Shown: one piece after another, positions 35,769 through 44,977 of the stretch
Position numbering within the stretch: position 1 is the stretch's first letter
Layout of the letters: each line of letters opens with the position of its first letter
Origin: Bremerella cremea
GTDB taxonomy: Bacteria > Planctomycetota > Planctomycetia > Pirellulales > Pirellulaceae
DNA: 64,000 bases
Reading direction: 5' to 3'
NCBI RefSeq assembly: GCF_003335505.1
Contig: NZ_QPEX01000028.1
Location: forward strand, 228,973-292,972
Program-made: the position numbers and the translations under genes
Notes under the pieces: generated by a model
What the model was told of the DNA's origin: nothing
The model's input: only the letters and a program-made list of their open reading frames with translations
Databases searched by the model: none

Positions 35769-37808
35769 ATGAATATCACACTGCTTTCGCGGGCCATGCT
35801 GTTGGTCACGCTGATGACCTCTTTTTCGTCCGCCGCTGACTGGTACGTTTCGCCCATAGGAAGCGACGATGCGGTTGGTGCAAAGGACTCTCCCTTTGCC
35901 TCTCTAACCAAAGCTCGCGATAGGATCCGCGCGGCGAGCAAGGATCAGTCGCATACCGTCTGGGTGGCCGATGGAAACTACGTTCTCAGCGAACCGTTTC
36001 TCCTTACGGGGCAGGATAGCGGAACGCAAGAGCATCGAATCGTCTATCGCGCGATGGAAGGAGCGACGCCGACCTTTTCCGGAGGAACAACTCTCGCGGC
36101 ATGGCAACAAGAAGGGGAGCGTTGGACGACGACCTTGCCAGAAGAGCTACGCGACCCGATGCCAGAACAACTGATTGTGGGGACACAAGCAGCCACGCTG
36201 GCGAGGGAACCAGACGAAGGGCTGTTTACCATGGCTGGCGTGCAGGAAGAGCCCACTTCGGACCACTTAGCAAAGCAAACCATTCAGCTCGATCCGCAAG
36301 ACTTCGCAGCGACTTTGGGCCTGTTAGGAGCTAACGAACTCTCCCGGGTACAACTTCTCGCCTTCCACAAATGGGACAACACACGTCGACATCTCGATCA
36401 AATTGAGTTCGATGATCACGCCGTGGTGACGCATGGTCGCAAGATGAAGTCGTGGAATCCCTTGGATGGTAATTCCCAGTATCGAATCGAGAACTTTGCT
36501 GCGGCGCTCGACTCTCCGGGCGAATGGTACGCCGATGTTTCAGGCAAGCTTACCTACCTGCCCCGTCCCGGCGAAAAGATCGAGAATGGCCAGGCCATAG
36601 TACCTCGGCTCAAGCAGTTGGTGGTGCTGCGAGGTGAACCAGAGCAGCCGGTGCAGTATGTCGAGCTACGAGGGTTGCGTTTTCTGCATGGTCGTTGGAC
36701 AACGCCGACAGAGGGAGTGGAACCGAGTCAGGCCGCTTCTCCGATCGAAGCCGCCATGCAGATCGACTTCGCCAAGAATGTCACAATTCGAGATTGCGAA
36801 GTTGGACATGTGGGGATCTATGGCGTTTGGTTTCGGCAAGGATGTCAGCACTGTCGACTCGAAAGAACCTGGGTGCATGATACGGGGGCGGGAGGCGTAC
36901 GAATCGGCGAGACACAAATTCGCCGCGATCAGAAGCAACGAACGCATCATATTACCGTCGATAATAACATTCTGAACCGAGGCGGACGCATTTTCCCTTG
37001 TGCGGTCGGAGCTTGGATTGGGCACAGCAGCGACAACGTGCTGAGCCACAATGAAATCGCAGATTACTTTTACACCGGCATCTCCGTGGGATGGCGGTGG
37101 GGCTATGCCGAAAGTCTCGCCAAGAGAAACACGATTACCAAGAATCACGTGCATCATCTTGGCTACGGTGTGCTCAGCGATATGGGCGGAATCTACACGC
37201 TCGGTCCTTCGGAAGGGACGGTCGTGCGTGGCAATATCTTCCACGACATTCACGCCTACAGTTACGGTGGTTGGGGCTTGTACACCGATGAAGGAAGTAG
37301 CGATATCTTGTTCGAGAATAACTTGGTCTATCGCACCAAGACGGGCGGTTTCCATCAGCACTATGGCAAAGACAACATCGTACGGAATAACATTCTGGCG
37401 TTTGGAATGCTCTACCAGTTACAAGCGACTCGCGTCGAGGAGCATCGCTCGTTTGTGTTGGAAAAGAATATTATCTTCTACGACGAAGGAGAACTGCTGC
37501 AGGGAAATTGGGATCGTGTGAAGTTCGCTAGTTCCAACAATTGCTACTTTGACGCTTCGGAACGACCGGTAACGTTCAAAGGAAAGACGCTCAAACAGTG
37601 GCAAGCGGAAGGGCACGAACAAGATTCGATTGTCGCCGATCCGAAGTTTGCCGATGCCGAGCATTTCGACTTTACCTTGGCAGAAGATTCACCAGCCCGG
37701 AAGCTCGGTTTTCAGCCGTTTGTCACTGAGGATGTCGGCGTGTACGGCGACGCGAGCTGGGTGAATAAGGCTAGAAGTACCAAGTATCTACCGGTTCGTC
37801 CGGAATAG
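35769..37808 (+). CDS. secreted right-handed beta-helix protein
   Basis: A 679-residue protein with a Sec signal peptide (cleavage near SSAADW). 'DWYVSPIGSDDAVGAKDSPF' followed by 'TKARDRIRAA' is the standard opening of planctomycete and Bacteroidetes beta-helix proteins. From ~290 onward there are repeating short strands and Asn/Gly turns ('NVTIRDCEVGHVGIYGVWF', 'NNILNRGG', 'VRGNIFHDIHAYSYGG', 'ILFENNLVYRTKTGG') forming a parallel beta-helix. Such folds occur in polysaccharide lyases, epimerases and glycosidases; no catalytic residues can be assigned here. It probably acts on or binds a polysaccharide outside the cytoplasm. A strong stem-loop follows. Confidence 0.87.
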   Translation: MNITLLSRAMLLVTLMTSFSSAADWYVSPIGSDDAVGAKDSPFASLTKARDRIRAASKDQSHTVWVADGNYVLSEPFLLTGQDSGTQEHRIVYRAMEGATPTFSGGTTLAAWQQEGERWTTTLPEELRDPMPEQLIVGTQAATLAREPDEGLFTMAGVQEEPTSDHLAKQTIQLDPQDFAATLGLLGANELSRVQLLAFHKWDNTRRHLDQIEFDDHAVVTHGRKMKSWNPLDGNSQYRIENFAAALDSPGEWYADVSGKLTYLPRPGEKIENGQAIVPRLKQLVVLRGEPEQPVQYVELRGLRFLHGRWTTPTEGVEPSQAASPIEAAMQIDFAKNVTIRDCEVGHVGIYGVWFRQGCQHCRLERTWVHDTGAGGVRIGETQIRRDQKQRTHHITVDNNILNRGGRIFPCAVGAWIGHSSDNVLSHNEIADYFYTGISVGWRWGYAESLAKRNTITKNHVHHLGYGVLSDMGGIYTLGPSEGTVVRGNIFHDIHAYSYGGWGLYTDEGSSDILFENNLVYRTKTGGFHQHYGKDNIVRNNILAFGMLYQLQATRVEEHRSFVLEKNIIFYDEGELLQGNWDRVKFASSNNCYFDASERPVTFKGKTLKQWQAEGHEQDSIVADPKFADAEHFDFTLAEDSPARKLGFQPFVTEDVGVYGDASWVNKARSTKYLPVRPE

Positions 37809-37835
37809 ATGTCGAAAGTAACTTGCTAGCGCAGT

Positions 37836-37867
37836 TCAAAGTGGCTTGCTACAGCAAGCCACTTTGA
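37836..37867. terminator. bidirectional stem-loop between convergent genes
   Basis: A perfect 15 bp inverted repeat (TCAAAGTGGCTTGCT / AGCAAGCCACTTTGA) with only two bases between the arms lies between the beta-helix gene and the convergent AhpD-like gene. It is likely to end transcripts from both sides, though no long T-run follows. Confidence 0.7.
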
Positions 37868-37885
37868 GAGTTATGCCTGACTTCT

Positions 37886-38431
37886 TTATACCGAGGCCAG
37901 CAAGTCAACTTTGGGGAAATCAACTTCCGTACCGGCCACGTTGTTGAAGTAGTTGGTAAAGATGTTGAGCGCGACAAGGCCGACTACTTCCGTAATTTCT
38001 TCATCACTAAGTCCAGCGTTTTTCGCCTCGGCAAAGTCATCGTCGCTGATGGCTCCTTTGGTTTCTGCGATCGCTAGTGCTAAATTGATGACGGATTGAA
38101 TTTTAGGGTCGGAGACGACGCCCTGACGAATTTGGACGGTTTCGTCTTTCGTGAAGCCAACCATCTTGCCGACGGTGGTATGAGCCGAGACGCAATACTG
38201 GCAATGATTCTTCTCACCAATTGCCAGTGAGACCGCTTCACGCGTTTGCGCGGAAAGCTGTGATTTCTCCATCGCTCCAGAGAAGCCAAGGTAAGCTTCC
38301 AAAACCGCCGGGGAATTGGTCATCGTGGCGATAATGTTGAGATGCTTGCCGAGTTTCTTTTTCGCGGCATCGGCCAGTTCGCGTGTGTGGCCCGTAGTTT
38401 CCGTGATCGCGATGGGGTGTAAACGAGGCAT
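37886..38431 (-). CDS. carboxymuconolactone decarboxylase/AhpD family protein
   Basis: A 181-residue all-helical protein. The AhpD-type active site is complete: Glu73, Cys77, Cys80 and His84 in 'EKNHCQYCVSAH'. In AhpD the two cysteines form a redox-active disulfide that reduces peroxiredoxin; other members with this motif are general alkylhydroperoxidase-like proteins. An AAGGAGA ribosome site precedes the ATG at 38431. No partner peroxiredoxin gene is adjacent. Its 3' end faces the beta-helix gene across a stem-loop. An antioxidant role is likely; the exact partner is unknown. Confidence 0.9.
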   Translation of the reverse strand: MPRLHPIAITETTGHTRELADAAKKKLGKHLNIIATMTNSPAVLEAYLGFSGAMEKSQLSAQTREAVSLAIGEKNHCQYCVSAHTTVGKMVGFTKDETVQIRQGVVSDPKIQSVINLALAIAETKGAISDDDFAEAKNAGLSDEEITEVVGLVALNIFTNYFNNVAGTEVDFPKVDLLASV

Positions 38432-38548
38432 GAGGTTCTCCTTGAGTCAGTGAGTCGATTTGCGGGACAACTGACATCTGAGATTCCCCAGCGGCAAAAT
38501 GGTTACATGTCAAATATTGCTATACAATAGTTTGTTGTTGAGCGTAGT

Positions 38549-39445
38549 CTACTTTACATAGACGCCAGCGGTGACGGCATAACGCAACCCGGCACAATAG
38601 GGAATCCCGGGATCGATGTCGATAACTTTACGCGGTGGGCCTAGAATGGCCTCCTCATATCGACACTTCCAAACCTGGCTGGCGTTGATACCAGGAAAGG
38701 CCTGACCGTCTTGCAGCTTCGGTCCTTTCTCAAAAACCTCGAGCACTTTTTCGTAAACGATTTGTTGGATCTCTTTCCAATCGAGCCCACGAAAATGACA
38801 TTGGAAATCTGGCCAGCCAAGAATGCCCAAGCCAAGACTGTCGACTAGCATATCACGTGATTCGTCGTCGCGACGTTCGCCGTAACCAATCACCCGCGAA
38901 ACTCGTACGTTGAACGCACCAGGAGCTTTCCACGGCTTGGCGGCAAATTCCTTCAGCCCTTCCACAAATTTCTTCGGATGTAGAAATTGCTCGGTGGCTT
39001 GCCAGTAGATGGCCTCGCAAGGGTGTGTCTCGACGACACTGGCGACCAGCAGCTGCATCAACGCTAAGCGTTCCATGGGACGCATGTTCGAAGCGGTTTG
39101 ATCGGTAATGACTAATTGATGCTCAGAATCCCCCACTGGTCCCTCGGCATCGTCCCATAACCACGACTGCTCTAGTGCAGGCAGAAAAGGGGTTAAGTCG
39201 CCTGGGTATTCAAGCTCTTCTGTTTGGATGCTCCAAGTCGCTCCGACCGACTTGCCACCAATGTTGGTTACAAAACTAGGGTGGCGGAAATCGAGCCGAT
39301 CGGAATCTCGCTTGCCATCGCGCGGCGCGAAGCCAGGGCTGCGGACGTCCATTTTGTCGAGAATGGCCGCTTTCGAGACTTCCGGCTTCTGCTTATAGAA
39401 CAGGCGAACTTGATAATCGCGTGAGTTCTCTTTTTCTTCAGGCAC
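38549..39445 (-). CDS. DUF4261-like protein
   Basis: About 298 residues and soluble. The middle and C-terminal parts ('LMQLLVASVVETHPCEAIYW', 'SLGLGILGWPDFQCHFRGL') resemble DUF4261, a domain of unknown function found in proteins of several bacterial phyla. I chose the GTG at 39445 because AAGGA lies 7 bases upstream; the frame runs on to an ATG at 39547 that would add 34 residues with no similarity to the family. Nothing in the sequence shows an active site. The family name is a by-eye call; the gene itself is well supported by length and composition. Confidence 0.65.
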   Translation of the reverse strand: MPEEKENSRDYQVRLFYKQKPEVSKAAILDKMDVRSPGFAPRDGKRDSDRLDFRHPSFVTNIGGKSVGATWSIQTEELEYPGDLTPFLPALEQSWLWDDAEGPVGDSEHQLVITDQTASNMRPMERLALMQLLVASVVETHPCEAIYWQATEQFLHPKKFVEGLKEFAAKPWKAPGAFNVRVSRVIGYGERRDDESRDMLVDSLGLGILGWPDFQCHFRGLDWKEIQQIVYEKVLEVFEKGPKLQDGQAFPGINASQVWKCRYEEAILGPPRKVIDIDPGIPYCAGLRYAVTAGVYVK

Positions 39446-40236
39446 AGATATTCCTTGCCGAGTTCTGATTCTAAGTTGTTTGTCTGCCTGGATATAGCAA
39501 CCAGCTAAATGGCCGTTGTGGGCCCGCTCGCGGGAAGAAAGGACCATTTCAGTATAGTTAATCGTTCCCGCTGCTGGGCACTCTAACAGGGTACCAGTTT
39601 ACTTACTTAGGGGATTGGTTTTACCCCCAATTCTCTCCCTCCGAAGCAGTCCTCTTCAGTTTTTAGGGAATTATTCGCTGGCAGCAGCTATTCCGCTTTA
39701 TTGAGTTCGTTTCAGCCCAGCGTTTCTTGTGCATTGATTTGCCACAACATACCTGTTTTAACTGTCCAGGCTATTGGCAAGCAGCCTGCTGAATTTCTCG
39801 GATCGGCTCCGTTACTAAGATGGGACCGAATGCCGGGTGAATTTCTCGAAGTTATCTTGTGGATATGCCTGTGGGCTTATGCGTTGTCTTCGCCCCAATC
39901 TCCATAAACTCGCTACCGAAGCAGTAGCAGCCAGTTGGTTTTTTTGCGGGCGTAAAGTCAGTCTATTCTCCCTGTCTTGTCGGCACTCAATACGAAAGAA
40001 GGAATCTCACTGGAAACGATTCTTCCGCGATAGTGCGCCGGAAATAATTCACAGTTGTAACGGTAGGCGATTCATCTCGGTCTTTTTGGCCCGAACACAA
40101 AAAGTTTGAATTGACGATGTCCTTTTTCCGGCATACAAAAACTATTGAATGGACGCAAACGGCTTGCAGGAATTGCAAAATATAGTAGCGAAGGGGCTAT
40201 CGCTTTTCTGTTCCTCTCATGGTGAAGGAGGATGCT
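39446..40236. other. long intergenic region
   Basis: About 790 bases lie between divergent genes. Short plus-strand frames here lack any family feature. I find no stable long hairpin or repeat. The only clear element is the promoter-like pair at 40111-40139. Confidence 0.4.
40111..40139 (+). promoter_or_regulatory. sigma-70-like promoter
   Basis: TTGACG at 40111-40116 and TACAAA at 40134-40139 are separated by 17 bases, in the right orientation ~100 bases upstream of the hemerythrin-like gene. The -10 is imperfect. Confidence 0.45.
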
Positions 40237-40677
40237 ATGCCCAGCCTGCAGCGACTTACGGATACGGCAGTCAGCAAATTACTGACCGAGCACGCGTTGC
40301 TTCACGAACTGCTTGTAGAAGCAGACCGCGTTACTATCGAAGCGGATTCTGCCGAGGCCCTGATCTTGGGTCTGCAAGAGCTTCGCGAAATGATGCACGA
40401 TCAGTTCGCTCGTGAAGAGTATGGCGGTTACCTACAAGAAACCGTCGCTATCGCACCGCGTTATTCCTCCGAATGCGAACAATTGCGTCACGAACATCGT
40501 TTGCTGCTGAGTGACATCGATGCGATGCTTGATGAGTTAACGCAAGATCCTGATGGGACGCTTGGCACGTTCCATGTTCGCTTTCGTGAATTCACAACCT
40601 GCTTTCTCAGTCACGAGCATCACGAAAACGCTGTCGTACAGAAAGCACTGGACGACGATATTGGCGTGGGGGATTAA
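40237..40677 (+). CDS. hemerythrin-like domain protein
   Basis: A 146-residue helical protein. Histidines and acids are spaced as in hemerythrin-type domains: H19 and H23, H54 with Glu nearby (REEYG), H85 and H87, and a late 'HEHHE' cluster at 126-130. Such domains bind a di-iron centre and sense or bind oxygen or nitric oxide; iron binding here is inferred. The ATG at 40237 has a strong GAAGGAGG site, whereas the earlier ATG at 40219 lies upstream of that site. It is monocistronic; the lacI gene converges downstream with a 47-base gap. Confidence 0.75.
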   Translation: MPSLQRLTDTAVSKLLTEHALLHELLVEADRVTIEADSAEALILGLQELREMMHDQFAREEYGGYLQETVAIAPRYSSECEQLRHEHRLLLSDIDAMLDELTQDPDGTLGTFHVRFREFTTCFLSHEHHENAVVQKALDDDIGVGD

Positions 40678-40724
40678 CGCCGTCTAGGCTTGCTTGAGTG
40701 CTTATCGCTACCGAGAGCCAAGAT

Positions 40725-41762
40725 TTAAGTCGATTCTCGGACGATAAGTTTCGGGCGAATCACACGGAGACGCTGAGATGCGGTTAGGGTGCCGGCCAAA
40801 GATTCCTCGACAAGATTCAGGGCTTCTTTCGCGTAGTCGGCATGGCATTGGTCGATCGTTGTCAGACCAGGCTCGATAACATCGGCGATATCCAGGTTGT
40901 CGTAGCCGGTCACGGCCAAGTCTTCAGGCACCGAGTAGCCGTGGCGGTGCAGGCCCTGCATGATACGCACGGCCCATTCATCGTTTGAAGCGATAATCGC
41001 GTCGGCTTTGTTCTTGATGACCAATTTCTGAATGCAATCGTCAATCGCTTCGCGCGACGGTTTCTGGGTTGCTTCAGGGTTGGTCCAAACCAGCGAGTTT
41101 GTCGACGGCAGCTTATTGCGTTTGACGTTCTCTTGCCAAGCGTTGCAGCGAATCGACATCAAATGATCCGAAGGAGACCAAAGCTGAATCGCGATCCGCT
41201 TGCGCCCACGCTCGACTAAGTGATCGACCAATTGCTCGATGGCCGACGAGGTCTCGACACGCACGCACGGCTGCGTTTTTAGGATGGGGGACGAGTGCAA
41301 GATAATATTCTCGCGTCCGCGAAATACCTTCTTTAGCTTGGGGCGAATGTCGTGCATCACGTCGAACATGCACAGAATCGCATCCATGCCGTGGTCGGTG
41401 AAGTCGTCCAGATAGGTTTTGATTTCGGTAGGGTCGTGATGAACTTGACCGACCATCAAGCGATAACCACGTTTCCGAGACTCTTCTTCGATCGCAGCCA
41501 AACGAGCCGAAAAGACGGCCATGTTCACGGTGTCGAGAATGACCCCGATGATCTGGGTGGGCATACCGCGCAGACGCTGGGCAGCGCGATTGGGGCGATA
41601 GTCTAACTCTGCCGCGATCTTTAAGACCTTCTCGCGGGTTGCTTCGGAAACGCGAACGCAGTCCGCGCCAGAGTTGTTCAAAATATGCCCAACGGCAGCG
41701 CGCGAGACACCTGCCTGGTTGGCGATATCCAGCAGGCGAACTTTACGAGTTTCCTCAGCCAT
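40725..41762 (-). CDS. LacI family transcriptional regulator
   Basis: A 345-residue repressor-type protein. The N-terminal helix-turn-helix '[20 protein letters not shown]' and hinge '[14 protein letters not shown]' are typical of LacI/GalR. A periplasmic-binding-protein-like ligand domain follows ('[18 protein letters not shown]', '[18 protein letters not shown]', '[19 protein letters not shown]'). The ligand is usually a sugar or nucleoside. It lies downstream of the two Gfo/Idh/MocA genes on the same strand, so it may control them or a polysaccharide locus elsewhere. An interrupted palindrome (41831-41879) sits just upstream of its start. Confidence 0.93.
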   Translation of the reverse strand: MAEETRKVRLLDIANQAGVSRAAVGHILNNSGADCVRVSEATREKVLKIAAELDYRPNRAAQRLRGMPTQIIGVILDTVNMAVFSARLAAIEEESRKRGYRLMVGQVHHDPTEIKTYLDDFTDHGMDAILCMFDVMHDIRPKLKKVFRGRENIILHSSPILKTQPCVRVETSSAIEQLVDHLVERGRKRIAIQLWSPSDHLMSIRCNAWQENVKRNKLPSTNSLVWTNPEATQKPSREAIDDCIQKLVIKNKADAIIASNDEWAVRIMQGLHRHGYSVPEDLAVTGYDNLDIADVIEPGLTTIDQCHADYAKEALNLVEESLAGTLTASQRLRVIRPKLIVREST

Positions 41763-41830
41763 GCGATTATGGGGACCTTGCAGTTAGCCAAAGAACGCCA
41801 TGGTGGGGCAATGACGCCGTTCGACCTGAA

Positions 41831-41879
41831 TGATTCATTGGATCCATTCCAGAATACGGAATCGAACCTCAATGAATCA
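41831..41879. repeat. nested inverted repeat upstream of lacI
   Basis: TGATTCATTG at 41831-41840 is a perfect inverse of CAATGAATCA at 41870-41879. Inside it ATTCC (41846-41850) and GGAAT (41858-41862) form a second inverted repeat. It lies between the Gfo/Idh stop and the lacI start, and could be an operator, a terminator or both. Confidence 0.6.
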
Positions 41880-41907
41880 AGTCCGCCAACTCTACATGCT
41901 GCCTATT

Positions 41908-43356
41908 TTAGACATTATCTGGCACGATATATGGGGCCCGATACTCTCGACGAAGTCGCTGATTGGCGGCCTCGCTACTGACGAACTTCTCGGTTTTTGG
42001 GTTGATTTCTAGCGTTTCGCCAAGCTGGACGGTTGCTGAAGGAAGATCGACACCGTTGGCCGAAAGGTGCTCAATCATTCGACTGGTGGCGTCAGAAAGA
42101 AGTGGTTGCTGCGCGACACGTTCCGGTAGCGAGTTCAAATGAACCGGCTGACCGACCTGATGCGAAATATTCCCTAAGTGACACAGTGCGGTCGAAAGAT
42201 GACCCGTTTTCACACTACAATTGAGATCGCTTGTCTTGCGTGAGCGAACCGCTTTCACAAAGTTCTCGCGGTGCAGTTGGCGTCCGCCATCGCTGCCGGT
42301 GTTGCCTGATATCTCGCGTATCGTCTTGCCATTCTTGTCGATGACCTTGCCGGTATCGAACCCGACGTATGTTGCGTCTTCCCCTTCCACGATAATTCCG
42401 TAACTGAGATCCATATATTTGCAGGTATCTTTCTTGCCGGTCGCCGTGGGCAAGTCGCGAATTTCAAAGGTAATCGGAGCGGTAGCATATTGATATCGCA
42501 GGATATGGGTATTGGGCGTTTGCCCGTTATCATCCCAGGCATAACGCCCACCGATGCTAGTGACGCTGGTCGGAAATTCTTCCGCCCCAATCGCCCAGCG
42601 GCACAGGTCGAGAATGTGCGGGCCATTGTTTCCCAGTTCTGCATTGCCATAGTCCCAGAACCAGTGCCAATCGTAGTGGTACTTGGCTCGCTCTAACTTG
42701 GTCGGCGCCGGGCCACACCACAAATCGTGATTGACCGTGGCCAGCGGTTTCGGTGGCATGGTTGGACGGCCGATCGAGTCGCGACGAGTCAGATAGACCC
42801 CTTTCACCTGTTTCACCTTGCCAAGGACGCCTGCCTGGACTTCTTGGAAGAAATCTTGCAGGTGCGTGAAACTGCGGCGTTGAATACCAACTTGTACAAT
42901 TCGGTCGTACTTCTTGGCTGCCTTTTCCATTTGCCCCGCTTCCCAAATATTGTGCGAGCAGGGCTTCTCGGTGTAGACATCCTTACCAGCTTGGCAGCCC
43001 CAAACGGTTCCCAGGCCATGCCAATGATTGGGGATCGCCAGCACAACCGCATCGACATCCGGATCGTCGTAAACGCGACGAATGTCGTCGTACTTCTTCA
43101 ATGAGTAGCCAAACTTTTTGTTGAACTCTTCGGTTCGTGTGCCCAGCACGGCGCTATCGGCGTCACATGCCCCGACAACTTTTACGCCAGGGATTTGGGG
43201 AAAACCATTTAAGTGAGTCTTGCCAATGCCATTCACGCCAATCACCACGACTCGTAACTCGTCGTTGGCACCTGCCGCCACAAGAGGAGCTGTCAGCGAA
43301 GTAACCGCAGTAGCGGAAGCAGCGGCAAGGAATTGGCGACGACTAAGCGAAATCAT
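41908..43356 (-). CDS. Tat-exported Gfo/Idh/MocA oxidoreductase
   Basis: A 482-residue protein that starts with a twin-arginine signal (SRRQFLAAA), so it should be folded with its cofactor before export. The Rossmann part begins 'LRVVVIGVNGIGKTHL', and the family's EKP motif is in 'DVYTEKPCSHN' with the catalytic Lys. 'GNNGPHILDLCRWAIG' holds the conserved His of the second domain. Members oxidise or reduce sugars with NAD(P); many planctomycete genomes carry large numbers of such exported forms with unknown substrates. It follows a second Gfo/Idh/MocA gene by 71 bases and precedes lacI. Confidence 0.93.
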   Translation of the reverse strand: MISLSRRQFLAAASATAVTSLTAPLVAAGANDELRVVVIGVNGIGKTHLNGFPQIPGVKVVGACDADSAVLGTRTEEFNKKFGYSLKKYDDIRRVYDDPDVDAVVLAIPNHWHGLGTVWGCQAGKDVYTEKPCSHNIWEAGQMEKAAKKYDRIVQVGIQRRSFTHLQDFFQEVQAGVLGKVKQVKGVYLTRRDSIGRPTMPPKPLATVNHDLWCGPAPTKLERAKYHYDWHWFWDYGNAELGNNGPHILDLCRWAIGAEEFPTSVTSIGGRYAWDDNGQTPNTHILRYQYATAPITFEIRDLPTATGKKDTCKYMDLSYGIIVEGEDATYVGFDTGKVIDKNGKTIREISGNTGSDGGRQLHRENFVKAVRSRKTSDLNCSVKTGHLSTALCHLGNISHQVGQPVHLNSLPERVAQQPLLSDATSRMIEHLSANGVDLPSATVQLGETLEINPKTEKFVSSEAANQRLRREYRAPYIVPDNV

Positions 43357-43427
43357 AGTAGTTTCCTAACGGCGAATTGGCTGGGAAGTTTGGGAGCAGA
43401 GCAGACCGGAATGAAAGGAAGCAGTAG

Positions 43428-44414
43428 TTAATTTTTCATGACACTTTCGAGCGTCACTGACTTGCCGTTGGAGTCGCGGCTAACGTCGGCGGCAGTCATG
43501 AACGCGACAATCTCCAATGTTTGTGCCGGAGAGACCGGTGGCTTGCCGGTACGGAAGAATTTGACGATCTCGTTCACTAGGATATCGTAGCTGGCCCTGA
43601 TTTTAACGAGTTCAATATCCTTCTTCCCGAAGACCATGACTCCATAACCGGCGGCGCCGTCGCGAATGCCGCGGAACGTGCCGACTCGGCCATCTTGCCA
43701 GACGCCGGTTACAATATCCGCTCCCTCGGTCTTGGTACGTTGGACGCTAACACAGCCTGGCCCCATCACCGTGAACAACGTTTCTACGCCATGAATGCCA
43801 TACCAAAAAAGATCGGGATGGGTTTCATCGAGTTTGCAAGGACTATACGCGACACAGCCGACGATGTTGCCTGCCTGGCTTTGCTTTTCCAACTCGATGA
43901 CTTCGTTGCAGAAACGAAGCGTTGAAGAGGAGAAGCAAGGCGTGCCGGTCGATTCCGACAAAGCGTACAAAGCTTGGGCGTCTTTCATCGAGGCAGTGAT
44001 CGGTTTGTCGACAAAAACGGGGATGCCTGCTTCGAGAACAGGTTTGACTTGTTCCAGATGCACGCGTCCGTCGACGCTGTTCATGATGACGGCATCGACC
44101 TTCTTGAGCAGTGCGTCAATCGAAGGAACGATCTCGACCCCCATGTCCGAAACTTGTTTGGTGAATCCTTCGATGCGATCACGACTTGTGGGGAGGTCGG
44201 GACTGCCACCTGGATAAGCAGCAACCACTTTCGCGTCGGCGACTTCTGGTCGAGGGTTCTCGGCATTAATTACCTTGGTGAACGCGACGGCGTGCGAGCT
44301 ATCAAGCCCGATCAACCCAATTCGCAGCGTTTCGGCAGCAGAGGCTGGCGAAACCAAACTTAAGCTCAAAGCAATAAGGCAGGCATAGGAAAGTAGCGAA
44401 ATCGTGGTTTTCAC
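43428..44414 (-). CDS. secreted Gfo/Idh/MocA family protein
   Basis: About 328 residues with a Sec signal peptide (cleavage near SASAAE). 'LRIGLIGLDSSHAVAFTKV' replaces the normal GxGxxG loop, and 'VFVDKPITAS' corresponds to the EKP motif with Asp for Glu. These changes set it apart from the Tat-exported neighbour and may mean altered cofactor handling. I chose the GTG at 44414 because it starts the signal peptide; a TTG at 44459 is in frame upstream. The two genes are probably cotranscribed and may act on the same compound. Substrate unknown. Confidence 0.85.
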   Translation of the reverse strand: MKTTISLLSYACLIALSLSLVSPASAAETLRIGLIGLDSSHAVAFTKVINAENPRPEVADAKVVAAYPGGSPDLPTSRDRIEGFTKQVSDMGVEIVPSIDALLKKVDAVIMNSVDGRVHLEQVKPVLEAGIPVFVDKPITASMKDAQALYALSESTGTPCFSSSTLRFCNEVIELEKQSQAGNIVGCVAYSPCKLDETHPDLFWYGIHGVETLFTVMGPGCVSVQRTKTEGADIVTGVWQDGRVGTFRGIRDGAAGYGVMVFGKKDIELVKIRASYDILVNEIVKFFRTGKPPVSPAQTLEIVAFMTAADVSRDSNGKSVTLESVMKN

Positions 44415-44977
44415 GGAGAGACTTTCGTTGAGGATTGGGAGGCAAGGGAATGAGCGCAATTTGAATTTGGCGAGGCGAGATGAACGGGCTATATGATACC
44501 ACGTGACATCACGCGAGTAAAGCTTTTCTTGTTCTTAGTGACATCCTAAGCAAGTCGCGGGGGGCTTGGCAAATATTTGCAAGCATTTAGTTGCCAAACA
44601 GTTAGTGCCGTTTGAATACCGCATTTTAAAACCTGGTTGGATAGAAGGTTGGGAAAGCTCGCAACTGCGATTTGGCTAGGGTCAGAGAGGCGGAGAAAAC
44701 GAGCATCGCATTTCAAAAGGCTGACTTTTCGCGTGAACTGGCAGGGCACCAGGAGCTACGGCATGGGCTCCCCTGAAGGAACGTTAGTGCCAGCGATGCC
44801 AGCGGCCTTCAGGTGTTGTTAGGTCGGCTGGACCGGAAAAGTCTGGCGTTATCGACTTGGTTTCTAAGCGGAAACAACGAGTTTTGTTGGGTTTGCTCCA
44901 AGCATCCCGTCGATGGCACAAAGAATATGCAAGAGTACCGCTCTTCCGTGTGATTTACTCATTCGAGTGTTGGCCTA
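44415..44977. other. intergenic region with a short palindrome
   Basis: About 560 bases lie between divergent genes. CGTGACATCACG at 44502-44513 is a near-perfect palindrome (only the central CA is unpaired), ~90 bases upstream of the Gfo/Idh start, and might be a regulator site. I see no gene or clear promoter in the rest. Confidence 0.35.

Noticed and set aside
41842..41925. tRNA gene on the minus strand
   Set aside because: The T-loop string GGTTCGATTCC is present, but the T-stem has a mismatch, the acceptor arms do not pair at both ends and no D-arm fits. At most it is a remnant.
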